Assembly (NCBI GenBank): GCA_007570785.1
Contig: ML664199.1
Span: 23,395,907-23,459,906, forward strand
DNA length: 64,000 nt
DNA from: Antilocapra americana
Lineage: Eukaryota > Chordata > Mammalia > Artiodactyla > Antilocapridae
Direction of reading: 5' to 3'
A program made the translations under genes and the position numbers. Below the pieces are notes generated by a model. It searched no databases and was not told the origin of the DNA. It worked only from the letters and a program-made list of their open reading frames with translations. This document shows positions 22,023-33,620 of the stretch, one piece after another. Positions within the stretch are counted from its first letter, which is position 1, and every line of letters starts with the position of its first letter.

Positions 22023-24620
22023 TAAGAAAGTAAACTGTTCCAATTCAAAAGCTGTCAAGACAATGTGCTTTAAACTGTGATTTCCATCAAATGCCTTGAC
22101 ACCAGAAGTCCCCCACACTACTGCATACTTTCATGACTCTCTTATGTCTGCAACTCATCACTTCTGCCCTTGACCAAGGGACATACAACTCAGTTCCACT
22201 CCTGTCATTGATGCCGTTTCTCTTTTCATGCTTCTCTGGGTGTTCAGCATCCTTCCACTTGAAGCATCTCAGATCTCAATGTATGTACATAATTTCTTGG
22301 CACATCAAAATATTACATCTCTCCTTTAAACAAATCTGAATCTTGCAACAACAAAAAAATCCTTCCATAGTTACATTCAAGTGGTAAGGCCAATTTCAGA
22401 AAGTCATTATGATAGCTAAGAAGTATTTATTACTCTCTCTTATAGCCAACTTTATCATCCAAATTTTGTATGCTGTTATGAAGGCTTTGGAGCCTCTAAG
22501 TATTATATCCAATTAGCTTCCATATTGTTATCTTCTGTGAATCCCTGGATACAGTCTCCATTTATTCTGCTTATCATGTTTTACTTGATGATTAACAGGT
22601 GTTTGTCAGTTCATTACTTGTTTTTCTGCTCTTTAGCAATATTAGTCTGTAACTGTCCTGACCAGACCAACTAGTCCAACTAGTTCCTAGGAAAACATGT
22701 ACAGGAACTGTACTCCACCCCTCCCTCCATATTCTCCCAAACTCAATGAACATGATGGTGATTATACTAAATGCAAGTTTTTCTTCCTAAGCTTTTAAAT
22801 TAGCACTTTTATAATGATGATGAACTAAACCTATAGCTTAGCCAGAAAGGAACTGGTAGGGCCAGAAATTTGGAAGAGTGAATATAAATTTAACAGTTTG
22901 ATTTTTTAAAAAATTCTTTATTTGAGCTCATTCCTTTCCTAGGCTTTTCTGTAAACAGGAATATAATAAATACTACCAGGCGAATGAAAAATTATTTGCT
23001 GTCAAATCAATTTATCTATGATCATAATTTTCTTCTTTAGAAGTAGGAAAAAAGGTGAATGATTTCAACTGACTCAATTGTATATTCCATCATGAATTAT
23101 GAGATAACCAGCATCAATCAATGGTACATAGGTTAATAGTTAATTTTACATACAGACAAATAAGTTCCAAGTTTTATAAGATCTAAGCTGACAACATAGA
23201 AAAAACATGGCAGTAGAGATGCACAAAATTTATATTCAAAATACAAGAATATTCTGAAGATGTGTAGTTTGTTTAAACTGGGTTGAGTAACTTAACTAGT
23301 TTGAAAAGCAATTTATATCCCACTTGGCTAATAAAACATCACTCAAGTCCAAAGAAGTAATAAGAGATGGCAATAAAAGTAAGTATCAAAACATAATAAC
23401 AAAAGAAAATGACAAAGTGAACCATAAACAAGATTTGCTGAAAACATCTAGGTTGCAAAAACAGTATACTGCAAACTTGTGAATAGTTATTATTTGTAAG
23501 AAAATAATGGGTAAAAATATATTACACATTAATACAAAAGAAAACTTTATATACTAAACTGTGGAAATGTATTAATACATTAAGTCTATTAATGTATTAA
23601 TTCCCCAATAATTGGAATAGTTATGTATTTCTGCTCATAGTTTAATGATTAAAAATCAATTATAAACAGAAGAGTTTTTGAAGAATAATTTTATTTTTTA
23701 TTTAAAGAAGCATCTTCTGTTTCTAATATGGAATATATATACTTCACAAGTATTCAACAAATATCAAGTTAAGATTGTTAAAATAATCACATACGTGGTA
23801 AAAATGGACACTACAAATTTTAATGTAAAAATACAAACATTCAGATGAAGAGGTTGGTAGCAAGATATATAACCACACTTAGAAAATGTATTTCTTTTCC
23901 TATTTCTGTTACTTAAATACTGAAACTTTTTGTGAATCAGTTAGCTTTTCAAAGTCTGTTTTTCTCTACCAAAATTGGACCTATCAGTGAGAAATGCATT
24001 GATGACTGAACTAGAAAATTACTTTAAGTGTTCATGAACCTTGGTATCACACCATCATCCCCTTTACTCTTCTATTTGCTCTGTTATCTTGTCATCAACA
24101 GAGATTCTACTGAAAATCACTCTACTCTTTTTCACATCCCACCTCTTCTCTACCATTTATCCAGCTTCAACAAGTCTTAAGTCAATCTTTAGTCTTTTAG
24201 GGGCTAACAAACATCCTCACCCAAAGGAAGTGACGGTACAGATGAAAGGTGCAGTTTTGGGGTTCTTGGGGAAAAGATACCTCATACATGCAAATGGATG
24301 TGTTTACAACTTGTGATAAGTTAAGGTTACAGAGGTCATTCTCTCTACACTACATTTAACAGTTTTAGCAAAGATAGCTTTGTTTTTCACATCAGTTTCT
24401 ACACACAGGAATGTTACGATAATGCCTGCTATTATTATTTTCATTTACTAAAGGAAAAAAGTTAAAATAAATATAAAGTACTTTCTCTCCATTTTTCCAT
24501 TGACTAAAAGAGGTGTCACCTTTTTATATTTTACTTTGGAAAAGAGAAGACTCATCAAAATTAAAATGACCTTAGCCTAGGACCATTGTAAAACACATAC
24601 ATTTACCCCAGAGATCTCTG
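22023..24620. other. AT-rich intronic-type DNA, no feature recognised
   Basis: No gene, splice-supported exon or nameable repeat was found in these 2.6 kb. The search specifically looked for the next PUS10 exon on the minus strand. Confidence 0.4.
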
Positions 24621-24629
24621 AGGAGCAGC

Positions 24630-24948
24630 AGTAGTTGTAGTAGTGACAGTCACTCAGTCATGTCAGACTCTTGGTGACCCCACGGACTACACAGTCCATG
24701 GAATTCTCCAGGCCAGAATACTGGGTAGCCTTTCCCTTCTCTAGGGGATCTTTCCAACCCAGAGATCAAACCCAGGTCTCCCACATTGCAGGCAGATTCT
24801 TTACCAGCTGAGCCACAAGAGAAACACAAGAATACTGGAATGGGTAGGCTATCCCTTATCCAGTGGATCTTCCCAACCCAGGAACTGAACTGGGGTCTCC
24901 TGCATTGCCAGCAGATTCTTTACCAACTGAGCTATCAGGGAAGCCCCA
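24630..24948 (-). mobile_element. Composite Bov-tA SINE with two tRNA-related heads
   Basis: Reverse orientation. One full unit (24630-24825) is followed by a second partial body plus head (24826-24948), the latter ending CTATCAGGGAAGCCCC. Confidence 0.85.
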
Positions 24949-25272
24949 AAGATCTCTTAAGTCCTGGTTAAATCTTTCTCTGACCAGCATGTCTCACACA
25001 CAGCTAATGCTCAATGAATGTTGCTACTGAGTAAGGACCTTTAAAAGAGATGGCAGTCCTGAGAGGGATAGACTAACTTGAACCAATAATTCCTTTTTTC
25101 ATTCATTCACTCAACATTATTAAACATTTATAATAACATAATGCTTTCAGTCATTCAATAAATACACAAAGTGTGAAAACATAATATGGTAAGGAATATT
25201 TATATCTCCTTATTTTTTTAGGAATTCTGTTGTATACTTCACATATAATTTTATGAATGTAAATGATCTTAC

Positions 25273-25359
25273 CTCTCTTACAGATAGCTGTGGTGGGAAG
25301 GAGACTGACAATACCAAGTTGGTGAACTCAAACCCAGAGGCCTCAACCTTTTGGCATAC
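25273..25359 (-). CDS. PUS10: PUS10 third coding exon
   Basis: This exon is only 29 codons, residues 131-159, starting VCQKVEASGFEF and ending PPQLSVRE, which matches the family right after the CNVC segment. The acceptor is CTTTTTTAG and the donor GAGAG|GTAAGAT. The frame is phase 0 on both sides, continuous with the previous exon. Confidence 0.95.
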
Positions 25360-28300
25360 CTAAAAAAGTATTACATAGAAAGTATTTTTTATTCCATAAG
25401 AAAAGTGTTATACAGATTTCTAGGAATTGCTGAAAATTTTACATGAATCTTTATAACATGAATTTTTGGTCCAAGAGATAGCACTACAGAACTTCTAAAC
25501 TTTTATCTTTGAGTAGGAAACTCACAAACATCCTGAAATCAAATATTTGATATCACGAGGTGCCAAAAGAGCCAGGACTCACCTGCAGAACAATCTAGCG
25601 AATGTCAAAGTATTTTTCTATAAAGTCACCTGATAATTCAGAAAAGATTTTAAACAAAACAAAGCAAAATAGGCACTCTTAACACCTAGCAACAAAAAAC
25701 AATCTCACCTTCAATCATATACCTTTCACAAAGCTGTAATACTCATATTTTCTAGACACTGACATGTCTCAAAAAGAACTGTTTCTCTAACCCCTTAGCT
25801 ATGTTAAACAGCAAAGGGGAAACTGCCATATTTTGTTCAATTGAATACCACTCATAACAGAAATACATGGATATATACTTCATTGATTTTTTTCAGACAC
25901 ATTGATAAAAAGGTAATTTGAGAACAGCAGACTTCATTTTTTAAAAAAATTAAGAAAATATTCCAATGATCCATTTGTGTGAAACAACTTGAAATGAATG
26001 GCATTCTTCCTTTGGATATAGGAACTATAGGCCTCAGAACTGAAAATCTTTATATATTGCTGCTGCTGCTAAGTCGCTTCAGTCGTGTCCAACTCTGTGC
26101 GACCCCATAGATGGCAGCCCACCAGGCTCCGCCGTCCCTGGGATTCTCCAGGCAAGAACACTGGAGTGGGTTGCCATTTCCTTCTCCAGTGCATGAAAGT
26201 GAAAAGTGAAAGTAAAGTCTCTCAGTCGTGTCCGACTCTTCACAACCCCATGGACTGCAGCCCACCAGGCTCCTCTGTCCATGGGATTTTCCAGGCAAGA
26301 GTACTGGAGTGGGTTGCCACTGCCTTCTCCACTTTATATATTACATATTAATAAAAAAAAAAAAGTGTACCTTTTTAATGAACTCTTTTTCACAGAAATC
26401 TTGAAGAATTCCTAGGCATACATTGCATACATTTAAATTCGAGTTCTTAGAAGAACTGCTTCCATCTTCAGTCACTGAGAGCTTTCCCTCTCCATTTTGA
26501 CTCAAACTATTCATCCGATCAATCCAATCTTCTGGTTCTTGGAGTCGAATTTTCTTGGGAGGTGGGTTTGAAACTTCAGAAACTAATTCATCTTCTTCAG
26601 CTTCCAGAAATTTTTGTAGTTCACTGAGCAACTCCTGAAAAGTTAATTAAAAAGGAAAAGTAATGACTCTTTGACAATATCCTTAAAAATAGATGAAGCA
26701 TGAAAACAGGAATGAAAATTGTGATATATCATAGACTTATACAATGCTGATTTACATCAATTCTGGAACAACAAATTCATTTTATTAACCAGCACTGGCT
26801 TTCAGGAGAATTTAGAAGAGATTTACCTAGCTCCTATAATACGTGCGTGAATATTTTTTCAAAAGGGTTTCATACATCAGTGGAGATAAATTCTTAAATC
26901 TGAGATGGAAAAGCTCCATTAACAAATTTACTAATTTGATTTGTAGTTCTGTTTTGATGTTCATTCACTTGCTAATTTCAGCAACACAAATAAACAGAAC
27001 AAAAAACTTCAATTCTAATTATTAACAAATAGAAATGCAAACTGAATTGTCATTCCTGTTAGGTTATTTAGTAATCTCACAACCACTAAAGTCTCATATG
27101 TAAAATGTTTAATATGAAATCTAAAAAATTAGATTAAAAGTCTACTAAGTAAAAATAAGTTCAAGGCAATTAACTACACAAAGATAAACAGATGCTGGCA
27201 ATGCTGAAATTTGGCATCATAATTACATACCACTAATAGGCAATTATTAAAAAAAGCTCTCTACTACATTCTGGTTTCCCTAATTTCTGTCACTCTTAGT
27301 ACTGGAATGTAAATTGTGGCACTGCTTTCAAACATTCTCATATTTCAGACATTCCACTCATCTAAATATTCAGAGGACTCTTCTTCTGTTTTGTCTAAAT
27401 TAGGCAGATATTATTCATTTGCTGAATAAATATCCCTTTGAAATTCACTCACATTACAATTTACTGACTCCAAAGGGAAAAATCTTTCACTCAAACAAAT
27501 TTAATTCATTTTATTAAGACATTAGTTTTTCTATTAAATTTTTAACAGAGAAATATGTACTCATACATATATATACATATAGTTATATTATGGCCCACAC
27601 AAATATATTTATTATTATGCAAGATCTATAATATCAATAAACATTGTACAGCTATATTACTATGTATGTGCACATATATGACATGAATAGAAAATACCAA
27701 AATATAAGTGTATTTACCCAATAAAGTCCTCAGATATTTTCATATTTACATAAAATGATATAACAGTTGGTAACACTAAGTCTTTATATAAAGCTTACAA
27801 CATATGTATAAAATAATGTATCTGAAAATAATTGAAGAGAGTTACATAAACTCAATCTAATTACTTTATAGTTATTATGCATATAAATGATATAGATATA
27901 TTTATTAGTTATCATAGCATATGTACCATTTTCAGTTTTCAAAGTGTTTTCACATACGTTATTAGATATTGTCCCTTAAAATCCTGTGAGGTGGATGTTA
28001 TCATCAATCCCATTTACAGAGGAGAAAACTGAAGTTGGAAAGTGGTGGAACTGGGGTTCAAATCCATGTCTTCTAGCTCCAAATTCTAGGCTTTGGATTC
28101 AGACAGACAGTTCATATCCTAGCTTGCTCACTTAATAGCTGTGTAACTTTGGGCAGGTTGCTTAACCTCTCTGTGCCTCAGTTTCGTCATCTGAAAATAG
28201 AGACAATCATAGTATGTACTTACCTAATAGGTTATTATGAGGATTATATGAGCACTTGACATTTAAAAATGTATATGAATACTGGACATAATTACTAATT

Positions 28301-29312
28301 TCCAAGATAATAGAAACAATTAATACATAGAACAAATGACTGCTGTTGCTAACTCCTGGGACTTTTTTTCTATCTGTGCCATGTGCAGCATGTGGGATCT
28401 TAGTTCCCCGACCAGGGATTGAACCCATGCCCCCTGAAATGGAAGCAAAGATTCTTAACCACTAGACCACCAAAGAAGTCCCTGGGAAATTTTTTTTTAA
28501 TTATAGGAAACAGAGTGTGCAGGCATGCATGTGTGTGAATTTGTACTGCTTATATAAGTACATATTTATATACATATATAATTACTATCAGCCTCTGAAA
28601 TGAATATCACTATTAGAGTAAAATATATTTCACAAAATGTTATATATCTTATACGAAATATTCTATAAAATGTCAAAGCTCTCTGCATATTTACCATAAA
28701 TGTCAAAGACCTCAGTATATTACTTTTTTTCATGAATAACAGCAAGTGATGATAGATGATAAGCATTTACTTCTAGAAAGTTGCAAGTACCCCACCTGTA
28801 AATACAAGTGGTAAAATAGAAAACAGAAAAAGAAAAAAAGGCAACCAAACTCATAACATTTCCACCCCCTTCTGTTATATTTTACTAAAATCTGGTGAGA
28901 AACACTATTTTGTGATATTCTGTCTAGATAGTCTTTAGGAAAGGTCTATGTCAACATTAAATGTACCAGGGAATTGCGCCACAAAGATCCTACTACATTA
29001 AATGCTACATATAATCACTTAAGAAGGAATTTACGTTTATGGTAATAGAAATTCTAAAATTATCATTATCAGTAATTATTTTATTACAGTTTTTTAAAGA
29101 AAAGTTATGAACAGATACTTGCTGTCAAATACACAGGTACTGACTTTAAAAATATAGACCATTTCTTAACTTTAGAAAGAAAATACCTTGTAGGGAAGTT
29201 TGTATGGTGCGTGAAAATCCACACCACAGAATCTGAAGATACATCTTGGACAGGTACCAGTACTGAGCAACAACTGGGCCACATGCTTGTTTTCCACAGT
29301 CAGAGGAAACAT
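25273..29312 (-). CDS. PUS10: PUS10, tRNA pseudouridine synthase 10 (N-terminal exons only)
   Basis: On the minus strand, complement(join(25273..25359, 26371..26634, 29187..29312)) encodes the first 159 residues. The gene continues beyond the left edge. PUS10 makes pseudouridine in the T-loop of tRNA (positions 54/55) and has also been linked to microRNA processing. Residues 1-159 cover the start of the N-terminal accessory (THUMP-type) domain, not the catalytic domain. The four zinc ligands are visible as two CxxC pairs: Cys21/Cys24 (CPRC, first exon) and Cys112/Cys115 (CNVC, second exon). Between them lies a Lys/Pro-rich and then Ser/Asn-rich linker. All three exons are phase 0 with canonical splice sites. 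No exon encoding the following segment was recognised between 1 and 25272. The divergent neighbour is PEX13. Confidence 0.96.
26048..26342 (-). mobile_element. Bov-A2 SINE with 11-bp TSD, beside a PUS10 exon
   Basis: The dimeric element at 26059-26331 is flanked by CTTTATATATT at 26048-26058 and 26332-26342. Its edge lies about 28 bp downstream (in gene sense) of the PUS10 donor at 26370. Confidence 0.94.
26371..26634 (-). CDS. PUS10: PUS10 second coding exon
   Basis: The exon has 88 codons, residues 43-130, beginning ELLSELQKFLE and ending EFIKK. The acceptor is CTTTTCAG and the donor AAAAAG|GTACAC. It carries an acidic helix, the PPPKKIRLQ patch, a Ser/Asn-rich linker and the second zinc pair, CNVC (112-115). 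By my memory of the human protein these cysteines are at 109/112, so the linker here appears three residues longer. Confidence 0.96.
27970..28290. mobile_element. Two MIR remnants, opposed
   Basis: 27970-28085 resembles MIR in minus orientation (CCCATTTACAGAGGAGAAAA). 28095-28290 is MIR in plus orientation (GTGTAACTTTGGGCAGGTTG, TCTGTGCCTCAGTTTCGTCA). Confidence 0.8.
28365..28487 (-). mobile_element. CHR-type SINE
   Basis: Reverse orientation: GTGGGATCTTAGTTCCCCGA and the terminal ACCACCAAAGAAGTCCC. Confidence 0.85.
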
Positions 29313-29327
29313 ATTCAGTAATTGCAA
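29187..29327 (-). CDS. PUS10: PUS10 first coding exon (start codon)
   Basis: The acceptor TTTTTTTCTAG precedes 29327. Fifteen 5'-UTR bases are followed by ATG at 29312-29310 and 42 codons starting MFPLTVENKHVAQLL and ending KLPYK. The donor is CAAG|GTATTT at 29186. The exon contains the first zinc pair, CPRC (21-24). The start is supported by an upstream acceptor in frame with no earlier ATG in the exon. Confidence 0.95.
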
Positions 29328-29775
29328 CTAGAAAAAAAGAATAAGTAAAACTAATGAGCATCTTTTGTGCTTTACTTTCACAGACAAATATATGGTCACA
29401 TTTAAGAATAAGACTCTTTAAGGATAAAAAGTTCATATTTGGAAATCACTATTTGGTGCTCTCCAATAACATTGCTTTCTTTACATCCATATTGAAACAT
29501 AAACTTGAAGGCAATTTATTAGATGGATGAGGTAAAAGTTTCTAGTTGTTGAGGATTCAACATTCTAGATTATGATAAGTGCATCAACATATCTAAAGCA
29601 ATCAAAAGAAATAAGAATAAAACAAATAAAATATGGTTGTCTCTGAGAAGAATAATGTAAACAAGAATAGAGACTACAATTTTGCTTTTTATTTTGTACC
29701 ATTCAGTACTGTTTGAGAACACAAAGTAGTATATTCAATCAACTTTCCTTTTAGAAATCAAAAATGAGTTGGCTA

Positions 29776-29985
29776 GCGGTTTGCCTGGTGGTTCAGTGGT
29801 GGTTCCATTGGCAGCTGTGTCTGCCAATGCAGAAGACACAGCTTCATTTCCTGATCCAGGAAGATTCACCATGCGGAGAAGCAACTAAGCCCATGTGCCA
29901 CAAGAGAGTAGTCCCCACTTGCCACAACCAGAGAAAAGCCCGTGCAGCAATGAAGACCAATACAGCCAAAAATAAATATTTTATA
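29776..29985 (+). mobile_element. CHR-type SINE
   Basis: The head GGTTTGCCTGGTGGTTCAGT, the body GGAGAAGCAACTAAGCCCAT and an AAATAAATA tail are visible. Confidence 0.8.
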
Positions 29986-30902
29986 TTTTTGCTAGAAAAA
30001 ATAATCAGATCATTCTATGTTACATAATACTTGACTGACCTTAATGATAGTTAAGACAAGTATTCAAAATAAAATGATCTGTAGATTCAAAAATGTCAAT
30101 TTTACTTTGATGAAATAACTAAAAAACAACCAACAATTAGCAAAGTGAGAACAATCTGTTCTTTCCATACACAAGTAAAACATCAACAAAAGCAAATTAA
30201 ATGCAAAATATTTCAGAGTAATTGTTGTCTAAAACAACTTGCTACTTTTCAATTTGAAAAAACTCACTTAGAAGTAAATACTGCATAAAGAATGGGCTCT
30301 TGTTGCCTGGAAGGAGGGGTAATAAAAATTAAATTATGGAATCATTCTTTTTGGGGGCAGGGTCTTCTGATTAATGAATCAGCTCACATTAGTTTAAAAT
30401 GAGGAACTAGTGGTGTTTTATAAAACCATAATTGCATGGTAATGGTACTGAGGTATTGATAAAAGACTGGCACCTTTAATTTGTGCAATGTCATAATTCA
30501 AACGAACTTGCTTAATATTAGTGGGAGAGCGAAGCTGTTACCAACTGCTTACTATGAAGATGTGACTCTTAGAATCATTTTGTGTTTTCTAACCTTTTAA
30601 ACACACTACTAAATGCAAGTTTCTAAATGTTTGTGGCCACGTATCAAGAGTAGATCCTTGACAGAAAATAATGAAGACAGGTAGGTAGTTCTATGGAATT
30701 CTTCACCAGAAAAATCAGTTGAGCAGGCAAGACTACAAACAGATTGCCTGTGGCTGGGTTCTAATTCAGTTAAATATGTGCAGTTGGGAGGGAGAGGCAG
30801 GGAAGGAAATCAGGTCTGTCTGGACCCACCAGTGAAAACTGCACTCACTGTCTGAGAACTGCACAGACACTCAGATTGGGAAACACTGATTTAGGGTTGC
30901 CT

Positions 30903-31196
30903 AAGTAAATTGGAGGAGAAGGCACTGGCAGCCCACTCCAGTACTCTTGCCTGGGAAATCCCATGGACAGAGGAGCCTGATAGGCTACAGACCATGGGGT
31001 CTCGAAGAGTCACGACTGAGCGACTTCACTTTCACTTTTCACTTTCATGCACTGAAGAAGGTAATGGCAACCCACTCTGGTATTCTTGCCTGGAGAATCC
31101 CAGGGACAGGAGCCTGGTGGGCTGCATCTATGGGGTTGCACAGAGTCGGACATGACTGATGTGACTTAGCAGCAGCAGCAGCCAAGTAAATTGGAG
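30903..31196 (+). mobile_element. Bov-A2 SINE with 13-bp TSD
   Basis: The dimeric body at 30916-31183 is flanked by exact AAGTAAATTGGAG at 30903-30915 and 31184-31196, and ends in (CAG)n. Confidence 0.95.
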
Positions 31197-32583
31197 CTTG
31201 AAAAGTAAAGAATATCTGGAGAACACTCTTTACAAAATGAATCTCTGGTGACCATTATTTACAAAAGATCTGAATCTCTTCCCCAAGCCCATTTAATCTA
31301 ATAGTTTGGTGCTGAGAAGGGGTTGGCATTCTTTAAGAAGCCGATTGGCAGCATTTAAAGTGTATCCCTGAATGCACTGGCCTCACAGAGAAACTGTTTC
31401 TATCTTGCCCCTGTATCTTCTCTCCTCCTTTCCATTAGCTAAGGTTAAGGATTTCATTTAATTGAGAAGTAAGCTTTAACTAGAAAGAGAAACAAATAAA
31501 CCCTCCTGACCAATAAATAAATCCACGAGTGATGTTTAAAAAGGACACTTTGTATCGAAGGTTTCGCTGGAGACTTCACTCGTTGTTAAAATGTATGTTT
31601 TACCTTTCCTTTGGCTTAGAGACAGTGTTCCTCTAGTAGGTTGACTGGAAATGAAAGTATCACGCAAATCAATAAATGACACATCATAATCTCTTAGCTC
31701 TAAAAAATTCTCAAACCTGTTCAGAATTAGGAAACCTCCAGACTTGAGTAATTTGAAGAGGTCTTAAAAAGTAGAACGAAACCCTCTTCTGTAATTATGT
31801 TAGTGGATTTAGAAACTTCTCAAGATCATTTTCATTTGGCAACAATCTAGCGACTTCTCAAGTACGTTAACACTATTGGGAGAAAATACGCTGCGCCTTA
31901 AATTTGGTTTCAAATGTACAGCGCTGAAATGATAGGATTTCGTTAAACATGAGAAATCAGTTATTGCATATTAGATTTATTATCTTGGAAAGCAAGCCTT
32001 GAGAAATACATCCGGTGCTGTAAGGTCTTCATTGTTGCTTGCCTTCAAGGTAACAAAGAACTGGGACATATTCCAACAGAACTTCTTCCCAGGTGTCAGG
32101 ATCTCTAGTCTCTTCTCCATAAACCAGCGGTAACTCGCCCGTCCCTGGTTTACTAGAGGAGAGAATGAATTTTCTCTTCACATCTCCGACGATTACAGGA
32201 ACTATTTATGGTAAAGGACCAGGCAACATACCCAGGCTGTCAAACATCCTGGGATCTTTTAAAACTCATTTTCATACAGAAGGGGGCCATTCGTTTTGTG
32301 GGGTGGGGTGTGGATTTTTTAAATAAGGAGCTGCTCGTAACTTCATCGCCCTACCGATACACTCTGCAGTGGAATCTAATTTCTGGAAAGTTCATCCCCA
32401 AGTCTAACCTCGAGTCTTTGGCCAACCAAGCAAGCCCTTCTCCCCTTCACTTGGATCCAAAAAACTTCCCACGCACCTCTCCTTGCTAACAAAGCCTCTC
32501 CCAAAGGAAGGAAACGATCCCCTCCATCCACACCTCTCCGGCACCCAGTCCGCAGCCCCACACCTCAGACCTCCCAGCCTCAC
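31197..32583. other. Region between the last SINE and the CpG-rich promoter
   Basis: Presumed PUS10 intron 1. No repeat was recognised. GC content climbs from about 32350 onward. Confidence 0.5.
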
Positions 32584-33000
32584 CTTCTCCCAGGACGCCG
32601 GAGCCTGAAATTTAACCCCTTCCAGCCCTCCGAGAGAACGGGGAAGACTAAAGACATCGCACCTATTGCGTCTAGCAATTCTGTTCCCCGAGGAAACAAG
32701 AGCTTTAGAACGAAAGTACCAGGTCCCTCACGCAAGGACTGAGAGAACTCTCTCTCCCCTGCATGTTGGCAAGGAAGTCTGTCAAGATGCCTGGCCAGTC
32801 GCGACACACCCTGCCTCCTCCACCGGGGGAGAAGTGCCTGGGGCGTTACTCCGGGAGGGTGCGGGACTTGTCCCAGGGGAGCCTCCTTGGGACTCCGACG
32901 TCTGGGGCACTGTAGCCGCTGCCGGAAATATCGATGAACTCTTATCCTCGGTTTAGAATGGAAATTCTTTCTAGGACAAATAAAAGGAGAGCATTTCTCC
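32584..33000 (-). other. PUS10: Candidate non-coding first exon of PUS10
   Basis: On the minus strand GGAGAAG|GTGAGG gives a consensus splice donor with the last exon base at 32584, at the left edge of the CpG-rich block. PUS10 coding starts in an exon with its own acceptor, so a 5'-UTR exon must lie upstream. This is the best donor I see, but the exon's start and its use are inference. Confidence 0.35.
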
Positions 33001-33620
33001 CCATGGATCAGTGGCATAGACCTAGACTGTAGTCTCAAGCAGCAAAGCACCACGAGCCACATCCTGACTCCAGGGGCGGGCCGGGTGGAGGGCTCGGCGC
33101 TCTGCAAGTTGCGCCTGGCGTTCTAGCGGCCGCGGTCCCGGGGCCTGGAGAGTCCCAGTTCCGAGCGGGAGCTGAGAGGAGGCGGAGATGGCGTCCCAGC
33201 CGCCGCCTCCCCCGAAACCCTGGGAGACCCGCCGGATTCCGGGGACCGGGCCAGGACCGGGACCCGGCTCCACTTTCCAGTGAGTGTGCGATTCTTCAGG
33301 CCGCGAGTTTTGTGGGCCGCATCGCGGACTTGGCAGGAGGCGGTTGAGGCCGTTGTGGGTGCTCAGGTGTCCCCTCCCCCTCTCCACCAGCTCCCACCCG
33401 TACCCTTTCGGGGGTCGAGGTGCAGCCGGGGCGTCTGCAGGGGTAGTTTCGGCGCCAGACAGCTGTTTTCTGATCGGCAGCTCTCGATAGCTACGTTTTC
33501 CAGGGGGTTCCTGTGTGGGTGTGGGTGCGGATGCTCGGAAGAAAGGGGCAGGTACCTGTCCCTTCTCTTTGAGGGACAATGAACTGCTTGATTCTCCCCC
33601 CCAGCCCCGCCGCCATCCCC
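32780..33620. promoter_or_regulatory. CpG-rich divergent PUS10/PEX13 promoter
   Basis: GC content and CpG frequency rise sharply here compared with the AT-rich flanks. PEX13 exon 1 lies inside, and PUS10 starts its minus-strand coding region about 4 kb to the left. No TATA box was seen. Visible elements are a GC box GGGGCGGG at 33073-33080 and an ETS-like CCGGAAAT near 32922. Transcription start sites cannot be fixed from sequence. Confidence 0.75.
33188..33279 (+). CDS. PEX13: PEX13 coding exon 1
   Basis: The ATG at 33188 lies in GGAGATGG, a good Kozak context with G at +4. It opens [13 protein letters not shown], the family N-terminus. The exon supplies residues 1-30 plus two bases of codon 31. 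The donor is CA|GTGAGTG at 33280. The exon lies inside the CpG island. Confidence 0.96.

Noticed and set aside
1..25272. Further PUS10 exons
   Set aside because: I scanned the minus strand for the expected next segment and found no match with splice sites; the next exon is probably beyond the left edge.
32580..33107. 175-codon minus frame upstream of PUS10
   Set aside because: CpG-island composition effect; PUS10's coding start is clearly in the exon at 29187-29327.
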